Shown piece by piece: positions 8,848-17,246 of a stretch of DNA of 64,000 nt (positions are counted from its first letter, which is position 1; every line of letters begins with the position of its first letter). The position numbers and the translations under genes were made by a program. The stretch covers positions 418,386-482,385 of the forward strand of contig NZ_VLLG01000004.1 of assembly GCF_007830125.1 (NCBI RefSeq). The letters are read 5' to 3'. The notes below the pieces were generated by a model. It was not told the DNA's origin. It made no database searches and was given only the letters and a program-made list of their open reading frames with translations. This DNA is from Chitinophaga japonensis. Lineage in GTDB: Bacteria > Bacteroidota > Bacteroidia > Chitinophagales > Chitinophagaceae.

Positions 8848-10302
8848 ATGGTAAAGCAACGTATAATTTTATCTGTGTTTTTCGGTATGCTGGCTTTTAC
8901 CGGCTGTAAGAAATTCCTGGAGCAGCCGCCGGATAACCGCGCGGAGCTGAACAGCCCGGAACAGGTATCGCAGTTGCTGGGCACCGCTTACCCGCAGGCC
9001 AATTACATGGCCTTCTTTGAATCCATTTCGGACAACGTGGCCGATAAGGGCGCCGGGTCAGTGGAGCGCACCAGCCGGGACCCTTTCTTTTTCGAGGATG
9101 TGCAGGACGACCAGCAGGACTCGCCCGAGTTTTACTGGAACGCCTGCTATGCCGCCATTGCCGCCGCCAACCAGGCGCTGGAAGTGTGCGATAACGCCGC
9201 CGACCGCTCCGCCTATTCCGCGCAGCGGGGCGAAGCGCTGGTGGCCCGCGCCTATGCGCATTTTATGCTGGTGAACGTGTTCTCCAAAGTATACGATCCT
9301 GCCAGCGCCGGCTCCGATCCCGGCATCCCCTATGTAACGGAACCGGAAAAAGTGGTGTTCAAACCCTACGAGCGCCGCACCGTAAGCTATGTATACGAAA
9401 TGATAGAACAGGATATTACGGAAGGCCTGCCGCTGATAGACGACCGGCAGTACACCGTGCCCAAATATCATTTTACCCGGGCGGCCGCGCATGCTTTTGC
9501 CGCACGCTTCTACCTGTTCAAACGGGATTATGCCAAAGTGGTGGAGCATGCCAACCAGGTGTTTGCCGCCGGTAATGTGTCCGGCCTGCTGCGCCCCTGG
9601 AACACTACTTACCTGAGCATTACCTACAATGAACTGTTTGCCCGCTACGCCAGGGCCACGGAACCGGCCAACCTGCTGCTGGTGGAAACCGCCTCCTGGT
9701 GGGCGCGGCAGTACTACACCATCCGCTATGCCATGAATGCGGCCAAGCGCAACGAGATACTGGGCGCCAACGTAACGGGCGGGGAATGGGCCTTCCGCTA
9801 CCAGTTGTTCACCGCCGGTACGGACAACTACCTTATACCGAAGATCAACGAGCATTTTGTGCGCAGCTCCGTTAACGCCAACATCGGCGTGGGCTACGTG
9901 GTGGTGCCGCTGCTCACGGCGGAGGAAGTGCTGTTCAACCGCATAGAAGCCTATGCCTACCTGAACAACACCAATGCGGCCATTGCAGACCTGAATACCT
10001 ATGCGGCCACCCGCATCAATAATTATGATGCGGGCCTGCACACGATCACGGCTACACGTATCCGGAATTTCTACGGGGTGAGCAACCTGCAGACCGGCAT
10101 CCTGGCCACCCTGTTTGCCTTCAAGCGCGCGGAGTATGTGCAGGAAGGCATGCGCTGGCTGGACCTGCTCCGGTACAAGGCCCCGGTGATACATGTAACG
10201 GCTGATGGCCAGGTGCTGGAGCTGCGGGAGGATGATCCGCGCCGGGTGTTCCAGTTACCGCAATCCGTTACGGAATCCGGGCTGGAGCTGAACCCGCGCT
10301 GA
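8848..10302 (+). CDS. SusD/RagB-family nutrient-binding lipoprotein
   Basis: Outer-membrane lid and binding protein that pairs with SusC. 484 residues with a lipoprotein signal (ILSVFFGMLAFTGC, Cys20). The N-terminal CKKFLEQPPDNRAEL and the TPR-like helical repeats with WNACYAAIAAANQALE and GEALVARAYAHFMLVNVF are family hallmarks; the C-terminal half includes the LFNRIEAYAYLNNTNAAIADLN and EGMRWLDLLRYK signatures. It follows SusC by 61 bases on the same strand. Confidence 0.95.
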   Translation: MVKQRIILSVFFGMLAFTGCKKFLEQPPDNRAELNSPEQVSQLLGTAYPQANYMAFFESISDNVADKGAGSVERTSRDPFFFEDVQDDQQDSPEFYWNACYAAIAAANQALEVCDNAADRSAYSAQRGEALVARAYAHFMLVNVFSKVYDPASAGSDPGIPYVTEPEKVVFKPYERRTVSYVYEMIEQDITEGLPLIDDRQYTVPKYHFTRAAAHAFAARFYLFKRDYAKVVEHANQVFAAGNVSGLLRPWNTTYLSITYNELFARYARATEPANLLLVETASWWARQYYTIRYAMNAAKRNEILGANVTGGEWAFRYQLFTAGTDNYLIPKINEHFVRSSVNANIGVGYVVVPLLTAEEVLFNRIEAYAYLNNTNAAIADLNTYAATRINNYDAGLHTITATRIRNFYGVSNLQTGILATLFAFKRAEYVQEGMRWLDLLRYKAPVIHVTADGQVLELREDDPRRVFQLPQSVTESGLELNPR

Positions 10303-10465
10303 ATAATTAATAATGAATAATTAAGAATTAATAATGATAAGGCGATGTCTCAGCTACTACATATATGTTCCTGTAATTCCTGTAACGGGAATAGCGTCAT
10401 TGCTATTATACGCAACACCAATCCAACGATTATTAATTATTAATTCTTAATTATTAATTAAAAAA
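10303..10465. repeat. Long inverted repeat, AATTATTAATT family (copy 1)
   Basis: Left arm 10303-10337 and right arm about 10428-10461 are AT-only inverted copies sharing ATTATTAATTCTTAATTATT. About 90 bases of ordinary-composition sequence lie between them. The left arm begins directly at the SusD stop codon. Same family as 13350, 17143 and 40261. Confidence 0.75.
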
Positions 10466-10477
10466 AAATGCTGACCA

Positions 10478-11377
10478 ATGAAAATAACCGCAACACTCTT
10501 CATACTGATGCTCCTGCTGGTGGTGGCCTGTGACAAAGACGAGCCGGGCAATGTAGACAACATACCCGGCCTGGGCGGCGATACCTGGGAGCCCGGGCCT
10601 ATTGACGTATGGATAAACGATAGCCTGACGGCGCCCTATAATATTTCCGCCAAGTACAAATGGGACCAGGGGGAACTGGATTTTAACCGTACGCTGACCC
10701 CGCCGCGGGAGGAAAAGATCATTCCCGTGCTGAGCGCCATCAAAAAGGTGTGGATCAGCAATTACGTGGCGGTGGCCGGGGAGCTGTTCATGAAGCAGTA
10801 CAGCCCCAAGTTCTTTGTGCTGGTGGGCAGCGCCAGCTATAACCCGGACGGCACCATTACCCTGGGCACGGCCGAAGGCGGGCGACGCATCCTGCTGTAT
10901 GTGCTGAATGATTTCCGCATTAAGGGCATGCCAGGCTATGTGCCGTCGGATTCCTTTAATGTAAAGGAAATGTTCCACACCATCGAGCATGAGTTCGGGC
11001 ATATCCTGCACCAGCATGTGCTGTATACACCTGATTTCAAACGCATCTCCACCGGCATGTACACCTCCAACTGGAACAATGTATCCGACGCGCAGGCCAA
11101 CCAGGACGGCTTTATTTCCGCATATGCCATGTCCGCCCCGGACGAGGATTTCGTGGAGATGATCTCCATTATGCTGGTGGAAGGCCGCAGCGGGTTTAAC
11201 AACCTGGTGGACGGCATTACCGGCACCAGTCCCAATGGCACCACGGCAGCGGAAGCCAAAGAGAAGCTGCGGCAGAAGGAAGCCATCGTGGTAGGCTATT
11301 TCAAGGACGTGTGGAATATTGATTTCTATAACCTGCAGACCCGTACCCGGAATTCGATTAATACCCTGATAAAATGA
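10478..11377 (+). CDS. SusC/D-associated zinc metallohydrolase lipoprotein
   Basis: 299 residues with a lipoprotein signal (FILMLLLVVAC, Cys18). Residues 171-175 are HEFGH, a zinc-protease HExxH motif, inside HTIEHEFGHILHQH; a conserved Glu in EDFVEMISIM could be the third ligand. This matches the family described as substrate import-associated zinc metallohydrolase lipoproteins, always near SusC/SusD genes. It probably sits on the cell surface and processes a ligand for the transporter. Its stop overlaps the next start by four bases (ATGA), so translation is likely coupled. Confidence 0.85.
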   Translation: MKITATLFILMLLLVVACDKDEPGNVDNIPGLGGDTWEPGPIDVWINDSLTAPYNISAKYKWDQGELDFNRTLTPPREEKIIPVLSAIKKVWISNYVAVAGELFMKQYSPKFFVLVGSASYNPDGTITLGTAEGGRRILLYVLNDFRIKGMPGYVPSDSFNVKEMFHTIEHEFGHILHQHVLYTPDFKRISTGMYTSNWNNVSDAQANQDGFISAYAMSAPDEDFVEMISIMLVEGRSGFNNLVDGITGTSPNGTTAAEAKEKLRQKEAIVVGYFKDVWNIDFYNLQTRTRNSINTLIK

Positions 11378-12690
11378 TGAACCGCACTTTACTATACACG
11401 CTCGCCGTACTGCTGCTATTGCTGGGCTGCAGCAAGGAAGACGACCCGGTATTTGACCAGACGCCGGATGAACGGATCAATGAAACGCTGGCGCAGTACC
11501 AGGCGGCGCTGAGCGGCGCGGCCAACGGCTGGAACGCCCGCGTGGTGACCGGCACCGGCGGCATCTTCAATTTCCATTTCCGCTTCAATGCGGCTAACCG
11601 CGTGACCATGTACGCCGATATTGACACTATCACGGCCGGCACGGCCCGCGAAAGCAGCTACCGCCTCAAGGCCCTGCAGCAGCCCAGCCTGATCTTTGAT
11701 ACTTATTCCTACCTGCATATGCTGGCGGACCCGGACGGGTCCGTGAACGGCGGCAATGACGGCGAGGGCCTGCAATCCGATTTTGAATTCGCCATTGACA
11801 GCGTGACGGCCGATAGCATCCTGCTCACCGGCCGGTTCAACGGCACCAGGGTGACTCTGTACCGCTCTTCCGACGCGGATGCAGCGGCCTGGCAGAACGG
11901 GAACTGGCGCAACGCCCTGGCTTTCCAGTACATCGGCTACATACCGGAGTATTTCAAGCGGCTGGCCCTGGGCAGCAGCAGCTACGATATCCGCATCAAC
12001 CAGCAGCGCCGGACCATCACCTTTATGTGGCTGGATGCCGGCAATAACCTGCGCAGCTTTACCACATCTTACTATTTCAGCAGCGAAGGCATGGTGCTGG
12101 TCAACCCGTTCACCGACGGCAACCGGACCATCACCAGCCTTAGCAGCGAGGGCTGGGACGCCGCCAATGCCATGTTACGGGTACGGACCAACGGCGGCAC
12201 GGCCGGCACCATCAGCGGCGCTATCGCTCCCGCCCGCCCGGACCGGGAAGCGCCCGCCCGCTGGTGGCAGTTTGCCGCCAGCCAGGACAGCTACTGGATA
12301 TCCTTTAATGGCTTCCGGGTAAACGGCGTGGACGATGCCTTTCACGTGCGCGACCTCCCCGCCTTTGCCTTCCTGGTGTTCTGGCCGGCCTTCGGTACGC
12401 AGAGCGGCGTTACCTATGACCTGCTGGGCTTTGTGTTCGTGGAGGGGTCTTCCCTTACCATCGGGTACGGCGCTGCGTGGCGGCCACCGGTATTTACGGC
12501 AGACGGCCGCGTATTGTTCCAGCTATACGGCACGCTGGGCACCGTGCCGCCGGGCGCTGCGGCTGCATTCAACAATACCAATGCGCTGATGTCTGACCCG
12601 GATGGCTTTTACCTGGTGCAAACCGGCGAGCTGACCTACGATATGGTGAGCGCCAAAGACGCCCGCTCCTGGATCACCTGGGAATACTGA
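11374..12690 (+). CDS. DUF4302-type lipoprotein of the SusC/D operon
   Basis: 438 residues with a lipoprotein signal (TLAVLLLLLGC). The N-terminal pattern EDDPVFDQTPDERINETLAQYQAAL...GWNARVVTG and the later IFDTYSYLHMLADPD agree with DUF4302 proteins, which are usually encoded beside SusC/SusD and the metallohydrolase. Function unknown; a surface ligand-binding role is inferred from its partners. Two adjacent ATGs (11374, 11377) could start it. Confidence 0.8.
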   Translation: MMNRTLLYTLAVLLLLLGCSKEDDPVFDQTPDERINETLAQYQAALSGAANGWNARVVTGTGGIFNFHFRFNAANRVTMYADIDTITAGTARESSYRLKALQQPSLIFDTYSYLHMLADPDGSVNGGNDGEGLQSDFEFAIDSVTADSILLTGRFNGTRVTLYRSSDADAAAWQNGNWRNALAFQYIGYIPEYFKRLALGSSSYDIRINQQRRTITFMWLDAGNNLRSFTTSYYFSSEGMVLVNPFTDGNRTITSLSSEGWDAANAMLRVRTNGGTAGTISGAIAPARPDREAPARWWQFAASQDSYWISFNGFRVNGVDDAFHVRDLPAFAFLVFWPAFGTQSGVTYDLLGFVFVEGSSLTIGYGAAWRPPVFTADGRVLFQLYGTLGTVPPGAAAAFNNTNALMSDPDGFYLVQTGELTYDMVSAKDARSWITWEY

Positions 12691-12742
12691 ATTAATTATT
12701 AATTGATTCATATAACATTTTATCACCCAAATTGCATTTAAC

Positions 12743-13348
12743 ATGAAAAGACTCTTCTGTAACTCCACCCGTGTTGCATACCTACTGCTGATGGCTGTTG
12801 GCCTGCTGATGGCAGCCTGCTCCAAGGACGGCCCTGCCGGACCGCAGGGCGAACCCGGTGCTGACGGCTCCCCGGGACCGGCCGGACCACAAGGCCCCCA
12901 GGGCGACCAGGGTGAGCCCGGTACGGCCAACGTAATCTACTCCGCCTGGCTGGATGTGCCCTTTGCTGCAGATACCTTTACCAACAGCAACGACATGCTG
13001 GACACTATCGGCTTTTACGCCCAGATAGACGCGCCCAAGCTGGACAACGCGATACTGACCTCCGGCGATGTAAAAGTGTACGTGAACCTGAACACTGCCG
13101 CAGATCCGGTGATCGTGCCGCTGCCCTATTATGATGTGTATTTCAACATCAATATCAATCCTACTTTCTGGCTGCAGAAAATAGATATCTATTCCAACGC
13201 GAATGTAGGCACCTTTACGGAGGACGGCAGCAAATACCAGCAGTACCGTTATATTTTGATACCCGGCGGCACGGAGGCCAGGATGGCTAAAAAGATCAAC
13301 TGGAATAACTATGCCGAGGTGAAAGCATTCCTGAAGCTGAAGGACTGA
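12743..13348 (+). CDS. Lipoprotein with a short collagen-like Gly-X-Y stalk
   Basis: 201 residues: lipoprotein signal (GLLMAAC, Cys26), then eleven uninterrupted Gly-X-Y triplets from residue 30 to 62 (GPAGPQGEPGADGSP and on), then a beta-rich globular domain of about 140 residues. The collagen-like run would form a trimeric stalk lifting the head from the outer membrane; this is inference from the repeat. It is the last gene of the SusC operon, 52 bases after the DUF4302 gene, and is followed by an inverted repeat that runs into the convergent GH5 gene. Confidence 0.8.
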   Translation: MKRLFCNSTRVAYLLLMAVGLLMAACSKDGPAGPQGEPGADGSPGPAGPQGPQGDQGEPGTANVIYSAWLDVPFAADTFTNSNDMLDTIGFYAQIDAPKLDNAILTSGDVKVYVNLNTAADPVIVPLPYYDVYFNININPTFWLQKIDIYSNANVGTFTEDGSKYQQYRYILIPGGTEARMAKKINWNNYAEVKAFLKLKD

Positions 13349-13349
13349 A

Positions 13350-13436
13350 AAAATTAATAATTAATAATCGTAACGCCGGTGCTTCAATGAAACACCATTG
13401 CTGCAGGAATTATTAATTATTCATTCTTAATTATTA
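13350..13436. repeat. Long inverted repeat, AATTATTAATT family (copy 2)
   Basis: Arms about 13350-13369 and 13411-13436. The inner core contains GGTGCTTCAATGAAACACC, itself a near-palindrome shared in form with copies 3 and 4. The left arm begins at the stop of the collagen-like gene; the right arm encodes the last residues (IIIKNE) and the stop of the convergent GH5 gene. Confidence 0.75.
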
Positions 13437-15102
13437 TCTCCCGGAGGGTGCTGGCGCCGCTGTCTGCCTGTACGCGCAGGACGTGCCGGCCGGCGCCCAG
13501 CGCCACCTTGCCTGTTACTTTCTTCCCGTCCATCCATATGCTGACCTGCGCATCTCCGGGTGCGGGCGCGAGCGTAATGGCATAGCGGCCCGCCTGTGTT
13601 ACCTGGAGGGTATACTGCAGCCACTCCCCGCTTTCAAAATGGGAGATAGCGTAACTGTCGCCGTTCTTCCGGATGTCCACCCCATCGTTCCGGTAGGTAC
13701 GGCCGCGGTTGCCGCCCTGCAGTTTGGGGTCCACCACCCGGTAGTTGGCGCTGTCCAGGTCATAGTAGGCGCCCCCGTTAGGACCGAGATCATAGTTGAC
13801 CGCCATTAAAGTGGTGTTGCCGGCAACATAATTGGGCTGATAAGGCCGTGCCGTAGGATCAGCGGGCTGGCGCATCATAGCGTCTATCACATCGCGGTGC
13901 AGGATATTGTTGCCGGTGCGGGTATCGGCCGCCAGTTGCAGGAGGCCGCTGCGCGCATCTGCCTCCGCCGGTTTGGGGCCTTTGCCGGCCCAGTAGTCCA
14001 GTACCTGCCGGTACTGGGCGTTGAGCGGTATCTCCAGGGGATTGTTGGCGCCCAGCTTTTTCAGCGGCCACCAGGACCAGCCGATGTTATGGCTTTCCAG
14101 CAGGCGGATGGCCGCAGTGAACCACACATTGGAATTTTCGCCGGTTTCTCCCAGCCATACCGGCACCTGGTACTTCGTCCTGGCATCGAGGATGTGGCGG
14201 ATGGAGGCCTCGTCATTGTAGTTCCAGTATTTATGAAAGCTCAGCGCCATGTTGTTGTCCCAGGGCGGTAAAATGCCGTTGTAATTATTGCCCCAACCAT
14301 TGCCTTCAATAATGATGATGTGTTTTTTATCCACTTCGCGGATAGCGGCGGTGATCTCCTGCATCAGCTTTTTCAGGGGTGCATTGTTTTTTTCCCGGAT
14401 GCCGTTGCGGTCGTTCACCGGGTCGGTAAAGCCCCAGTTCGGCTCATTCAGGATATCATAGGCGCCGATCCAGGGCTCATCCCTGTAGCGCTCCGCCAGC
14501 CTGCGCCAGAGCGCGATGGTCTTTTCCTGCTGCGCGCGGCTCTCCCACAGTGCCGGTTGGGAAGTATCGCGGTCGCTGATATTAAGATCGTTGCCCTGCC
14601 CGCCGGGCGCCGCGTGCAGGTCCAGGATCAGGTACATGCGGTTGGCCTTGCACCAGGCCAGCAGGCTGTCTGTCAGCGCAAAACCTTTTTCCAGCCAGGT
14701 ATGTTGCCCCGGCACCGGCTCCTTTTCAACAGGCAGGGTGTACAGGTTGTAGTGCATGGGCAGCCTTACGGAGTTGAAGCCCCAGGCTTTGAGAGAGTCG
14801 ATATCTTCCTTGCGGGTATGGTTGGCCAGCCAGGCGTCATAGAATGCCCGGGTGCTTTCGGGGCCGGTCAGCTCCTGTATCCTTTGCCGGATGGTGTGCT
14901 GTTGCCCGGGGCCGGGCACGCGCAGCATATAGCCTTCCTGCAGCATCCATCCGCCCAGGCCCATGCCCCGCAGTAATACGTTCTCATTCCTTTCATTAAC
15001 GATCCGGGTGCCGGCGGCTTTCAGGAAACCCTGGGCATAGGAAACGCCGGATAATAACAGGCCGGCCAGGAAGCTACCGGCAAAGCATATACTTTTTTGC
15101 AT
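13417..15102 (-). CDS. Glycoside hydrolase family 5 enzyme with CBM6-like C-terminal domain
   Basis: 561 residues with a signal peptide (FAGSFLAGLLLSGVSYAQ). The GH5 TIM barrel spans about residues 30-385: VLLRGMGLGGWMLQEGY near strand 1, the acid/base glutamate in DILNEPNWGF (Glu220) and the nucleophile in VWLGETGEN (Glu319). Residues about 435-561 look like a CBM6 carbohydrate-binding module (GAYYDLDSANYR, HFESGEWLQYTLQV, GAGRHVLRVQ). It probably cleaves a beta-glucan or beta-mannan outside the cytoplasm; the exact substrate cannot be told. Its last residues are encoded by an intergenic repeat arm. Confidence 0.92.
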   Translation of the reverse strand: MQKSICFAGSFLAGLLLSGVSYAQGFLKAAGTRIVNERNENVLLRGMGLGGWMLQEGYMLRVPGPGQQHTIRQRIQELTGPESTRAFYDAWLANHTRKEDIDSLKAWGFNSVRLPMHYNLYTLPVEKEPVPGQHTWLEKGFALTDSLLAWCKANRMYLILDLHAAPGGQGNDLNISDRDTSQPALWESRAQQEKTIALWRRLAERYRDEPWIGAYDILNEPNWGFTDPVNDRNGIREKNNAPLKKLMQEITAAIREVDKKHIIIIEGNGWGNNYNGILPPWDNNMALSFHKYWNYNDEASIRHILDARTKYQVPVWLGETGENSNVWFTAAIRLLESHNIGWSWWPLKKLGANNPLEIPLNAQYRQVLDYWAGKGPKPAEADARSGLLQLAADTRTGNNILHRDVIDAMMRQPADPTARPYQPNYVAGNTTLMAVNYDLGPNGGAYYDLDSANYRVVDPKLQGGNRGRTYRNDGVDIRKNGDSYAISHFESGEWLQYTLQVTQAGRYAITLAPAPGDAQVSIWMDGKKVTGKVALGAGRHVLRVQADSGASTLREIIIKNE

Positions 15103-15153
15103 AACGTGATGTGCAGGCTAATGCCTGCGAAAGGGTAAAATAGCAATAAAAGC

Positions 15154-15336
15154 TCAACCGGGCAAATAACCCAGGGCCACCAGCTCTCCATCATCCCGGA
15201 TCTCCTTTGCCACGCCGTTGCCGAGCAGTATTTTTCTGGTGGCCAGCTCACTGAAAGCCGGAAAGCTTTCAATATACCGATTATTCTGCGCTTTTGCTGC
15301 GCTCCGCTCATGTATTAATGCGGTGACCGCTTTCAT
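15154..15336 (-). CDS. Possible 60-residue small protein
   Basis: ATG-initiated frame with a protein-like sequence (IESFPAFSELATRKILLGNG, then GELVALGYLPG), no signal or membrane segment. It lies 51 bases upstream of the GH5 gene on the same strand and diverges from the cytochrome gene with only 44 bases between them. No family recognised; support is composition and position only. Confidence 0.35.
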   Translation of the reverse strand: MKAVTALIHERSAAKAQNNRYIESFPAFSELATRKILLGNGVAKEIRDDGELVALGYLPG

Positions 15337-15380
15337 AAGTTGGAGAAAAATTATAAGTTACCTGTAAATAAAGGTCAAAT

Positions 15381-15773
15381 ATGAAAAGAAGCTTATTAGT
15401 TATGCTGTCACTGCTGATAGCAGTGACCCTCTGTTCACTTTCGTTGCCGCAGCAACATGAGAACCCCAAAAACCTGAAAGTACTGCCCAAAGACATTAGT
15501 CATGAAGAACTGGAAAACGTGATGCGCGGGTTCAAGGATGCGCTGGGCGTGAAATGCGGCTTTTGCCATGCGCCGCGGAAAGATGATCCCAAGAAGCTGG
15601 ATTTTGCCAGCGATGAGAACGAGCACAAAGCGGTTGCCCGGGATATGATGCGCATGACCGCGCGGATCAATAAGAAATATTTCAAAAGCCACCAGGTGGC
15701 GGCGGTGAGCTGCTACACCTGCCATCGTGGCAACGAGGAGCCGGTATCCAAACCGGAGACCACCAAAAAATAA
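15381..15773 (+). CDS. Small diheme c-type cytochrome
   Basis: 130 residues with a signal peptide (LLVMLSLLIAVTLCSLSLP). Two covalent heme sites, CGFCH (59-63) and CYTCH (111-115), enclose a segment with methionines (RDMMRMTARINKKYF) that could be axial ligands. The pattern fits the photosynthetic-reaction-centre-cytochrome-like family found in many non-photosynthetic Bacteroidota, where it is taken to be a periplasmic electron carrier. Partner unknown. Followed by a strong bidirectional terminator. Confidence 0.85.
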   Translation: MKRSLLVMLSLLIAVTLCSLSLPQQHENPKNLKVLPKDISHEELENVMRGFKDALGVKCGFCHAPRKDDPKKLDFASDENEHKAVARDMMRMTARINKKYFKSHQVAAVSCYTCHRGNEEPVSKPETTKK

Positions 15774-15797
15774 CAAGCGCCCCTGTTTCCTGCAAAA

Positions 15798-15828
15798 AAA
15801 ATCCCGGCGGTCATACCGCCGGGATTTT
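15798..15828. terminator. Bidirectional rho-independent terminator
   Basis: Perfect 13-bp stem (AAAATCCCGGCGG with its complement) and a 5-base loop TCATA, with A- and T-runs at the two sides. It sits between the convergent cytochrome and TPR genes and serves both strands. Confidence 0.92.
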
Positions 15829-15848
15829 CTTATATAATGGAGTGCTGC

Positions 15849-17099
15849 TTATTGCAGTCCGTCCAGTTTCTTTTTCACTTCCGCTACTTTCGCGGTTTCG
15901 TTCTTGATCGCATAGATCTTCTGCAGCGCGTAGAGGCAGCTTTCGTAAGTCTGCTTGTCGCTGGGCTCCAGGCTGCCTTTGGCGGCAAAACCGGCATCTG
16001 CTTTCTCAAAGTAAGGCAGAGCGGTGTTCATCAGCTCTTCTACTTTGCCCTGCAGCTCCTTGGCTTTGGGAGAGCTTTGCTCCTTGCTGGGCAGCGCGTT
16101 CAGCTCCTTGTTGAAGCCTACTGCACGGTTGAAGTACAGGGCGCCCAACTGGAAGTTAGCGGTAGGATCTGCGGCGTCCAGCTCCAGTGCTTTTTTGTAA
16201 GCATTTTCAGCTTTGGTCATCAGCTCATCGTAGTTGTCCGGTTTGGCCATATCCTCCCCTTTTTCATCGCGGGGATTGGCCATATTGTCCACACGTATGG
16301 CATAGTCCAGCACGGTCTGGAAATCGTTGGGATTTTCTTCCATTTTCTTTTCCAGCATGGTGAGCAGCTCGGCAGTTTTACCGGTTTTGGAGTAGTAGAT
16401 CATCTCCATATCATTGAAGCGCTTGTCGTTCGGGAACACTTTCTTGCCTTCTTCAATGGTTTTCAGCCAGTTGGCGTTGTCGCCTTTTTCCTCGTATGCC
16501 TGTGCCAGTATCACGTACAGGGCAGGTTCGCCTTTAAACTGCAGATCGGCTGCTTTCTGCAGGTATTGCAGGGCGTCTTCTTTTTGACCGGCCTGCTGGG
16601 CGGCATAGCCCAGGTAGAAGGTCATGGAAGTATCTGTAGGAAGCGTACCACCCAGCTCTTTGCTGTTGTAGTAGTCTGCGATCTCAAATGCCTTTTTAAA
16701 GTTGACGTAGGCGGAATCCCATTTCTGGTCATTCAGGTTGGCATAACCGGCGTTACCTACCGTGGCATACAGGTTGAACATACGCTGGTTCATTTCCAGG
16801 AGTGCTTCCGGCAACTTGGCGTTTTTGTCCAGTGCTGCTTTGTAGGCATCAAAGGCTGCCAGTGCTTCTGCCGGGCTTTTATCTTTGGTGGCCATTGCTT
16901 CCAGTACTTTACCCTTTACGTACCATGTTTTGGCATCATCTTTAGTTTTTTCATGTTGCAGGGCAGCGTCGATGTCTGTCATGGCTTTTTCCAGGTCCTG
17001 GTTCTTCAGCGCGTCCTCCGCGCTGTTCACCTTAGATCTTTGCGCCATGGCAGCCAGTCCTGCACTGCAAAAAAGAAAAGATACCAATAGTTTTTTCAT
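15849..17099 (-). CDS. Secreted TPR-repeat protein
   Basis: 416 residues with a signal peptide (LLVSFLFCSAGLAAMAQ). The mature part is almost wholly helical repeats of TPR type, for example AEDALKNQDLEKAMTDIDAAL, LGYAAQQAGQKEDALQYLQKAADL and KAENAYKKALELDAADPTANFQLGALYFNRA. Probably a periplasmic scaffold; partners unknown. Downstream of gyrA on the same strand but separated from it by an inverted repeat, so probably its own unit. Confidence 0.85.
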   Translation of the reverse strand: MKKLLVSFLFCSAGLAAMAQRSKVNSAEDALKNQDLEKAMTDIDAALQHEKTKDDAKTWYVKGKVLEAMATKDKSPAEALAAFDAYKAALDKNAKLPEALLEMNQRMFNLYATVGNAGYANLNDQKWDSAYVNFKKAFEIADYYNSKELGGTLPTDTSMTFYLGYAAQQAGQKEDALQYLQKAADLQFKGEPALYVILAQAYEEKGDNANWLKTIEEGKKVFPNDKRFNDMEMIYYSKTGKTAELLTMLEKKMEENPNDFQTVLDYAIRVDNMANPRDEKGEDMAKPDNYDELMTKAENAYKKALELDAADPTANFQLGALYFNRAVGFNKELNALPSKEQSSPKAKELQGKVEELMNTALPYFEKADAGFAAKGSLEPSDKQTYESCLYALQKIYAIKNETAKVAEVKKKLDGLQ

Positions 17100-17142
17100 G
17101 AGCTCAATTTTTAGTTGCTGATAACAATATAAGTATGGTTTT

Positions 17143-17246
17143 TTTTAATTAATAATTAAAAATTAAGAATTAATAATACCCATACATCAGTGCCTATCGA
17201 AACACGGTTCCCCGATTATTAATTATTAATTATTCATTATTAACTG
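17143..17246. repeat. Long inverted repeat, AATTATTAATT family (copy 3)
   Basis: Arms about 17143-17179 and 17213-17243. The core includes CAGTGCCTATCGAAACACGG, like the core of copy 2. The right arm supplies the last codons (VNNE) and stop of gyrA; the left arm is 45 bases upstream of the TPR gene. Confidence 0.75.
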
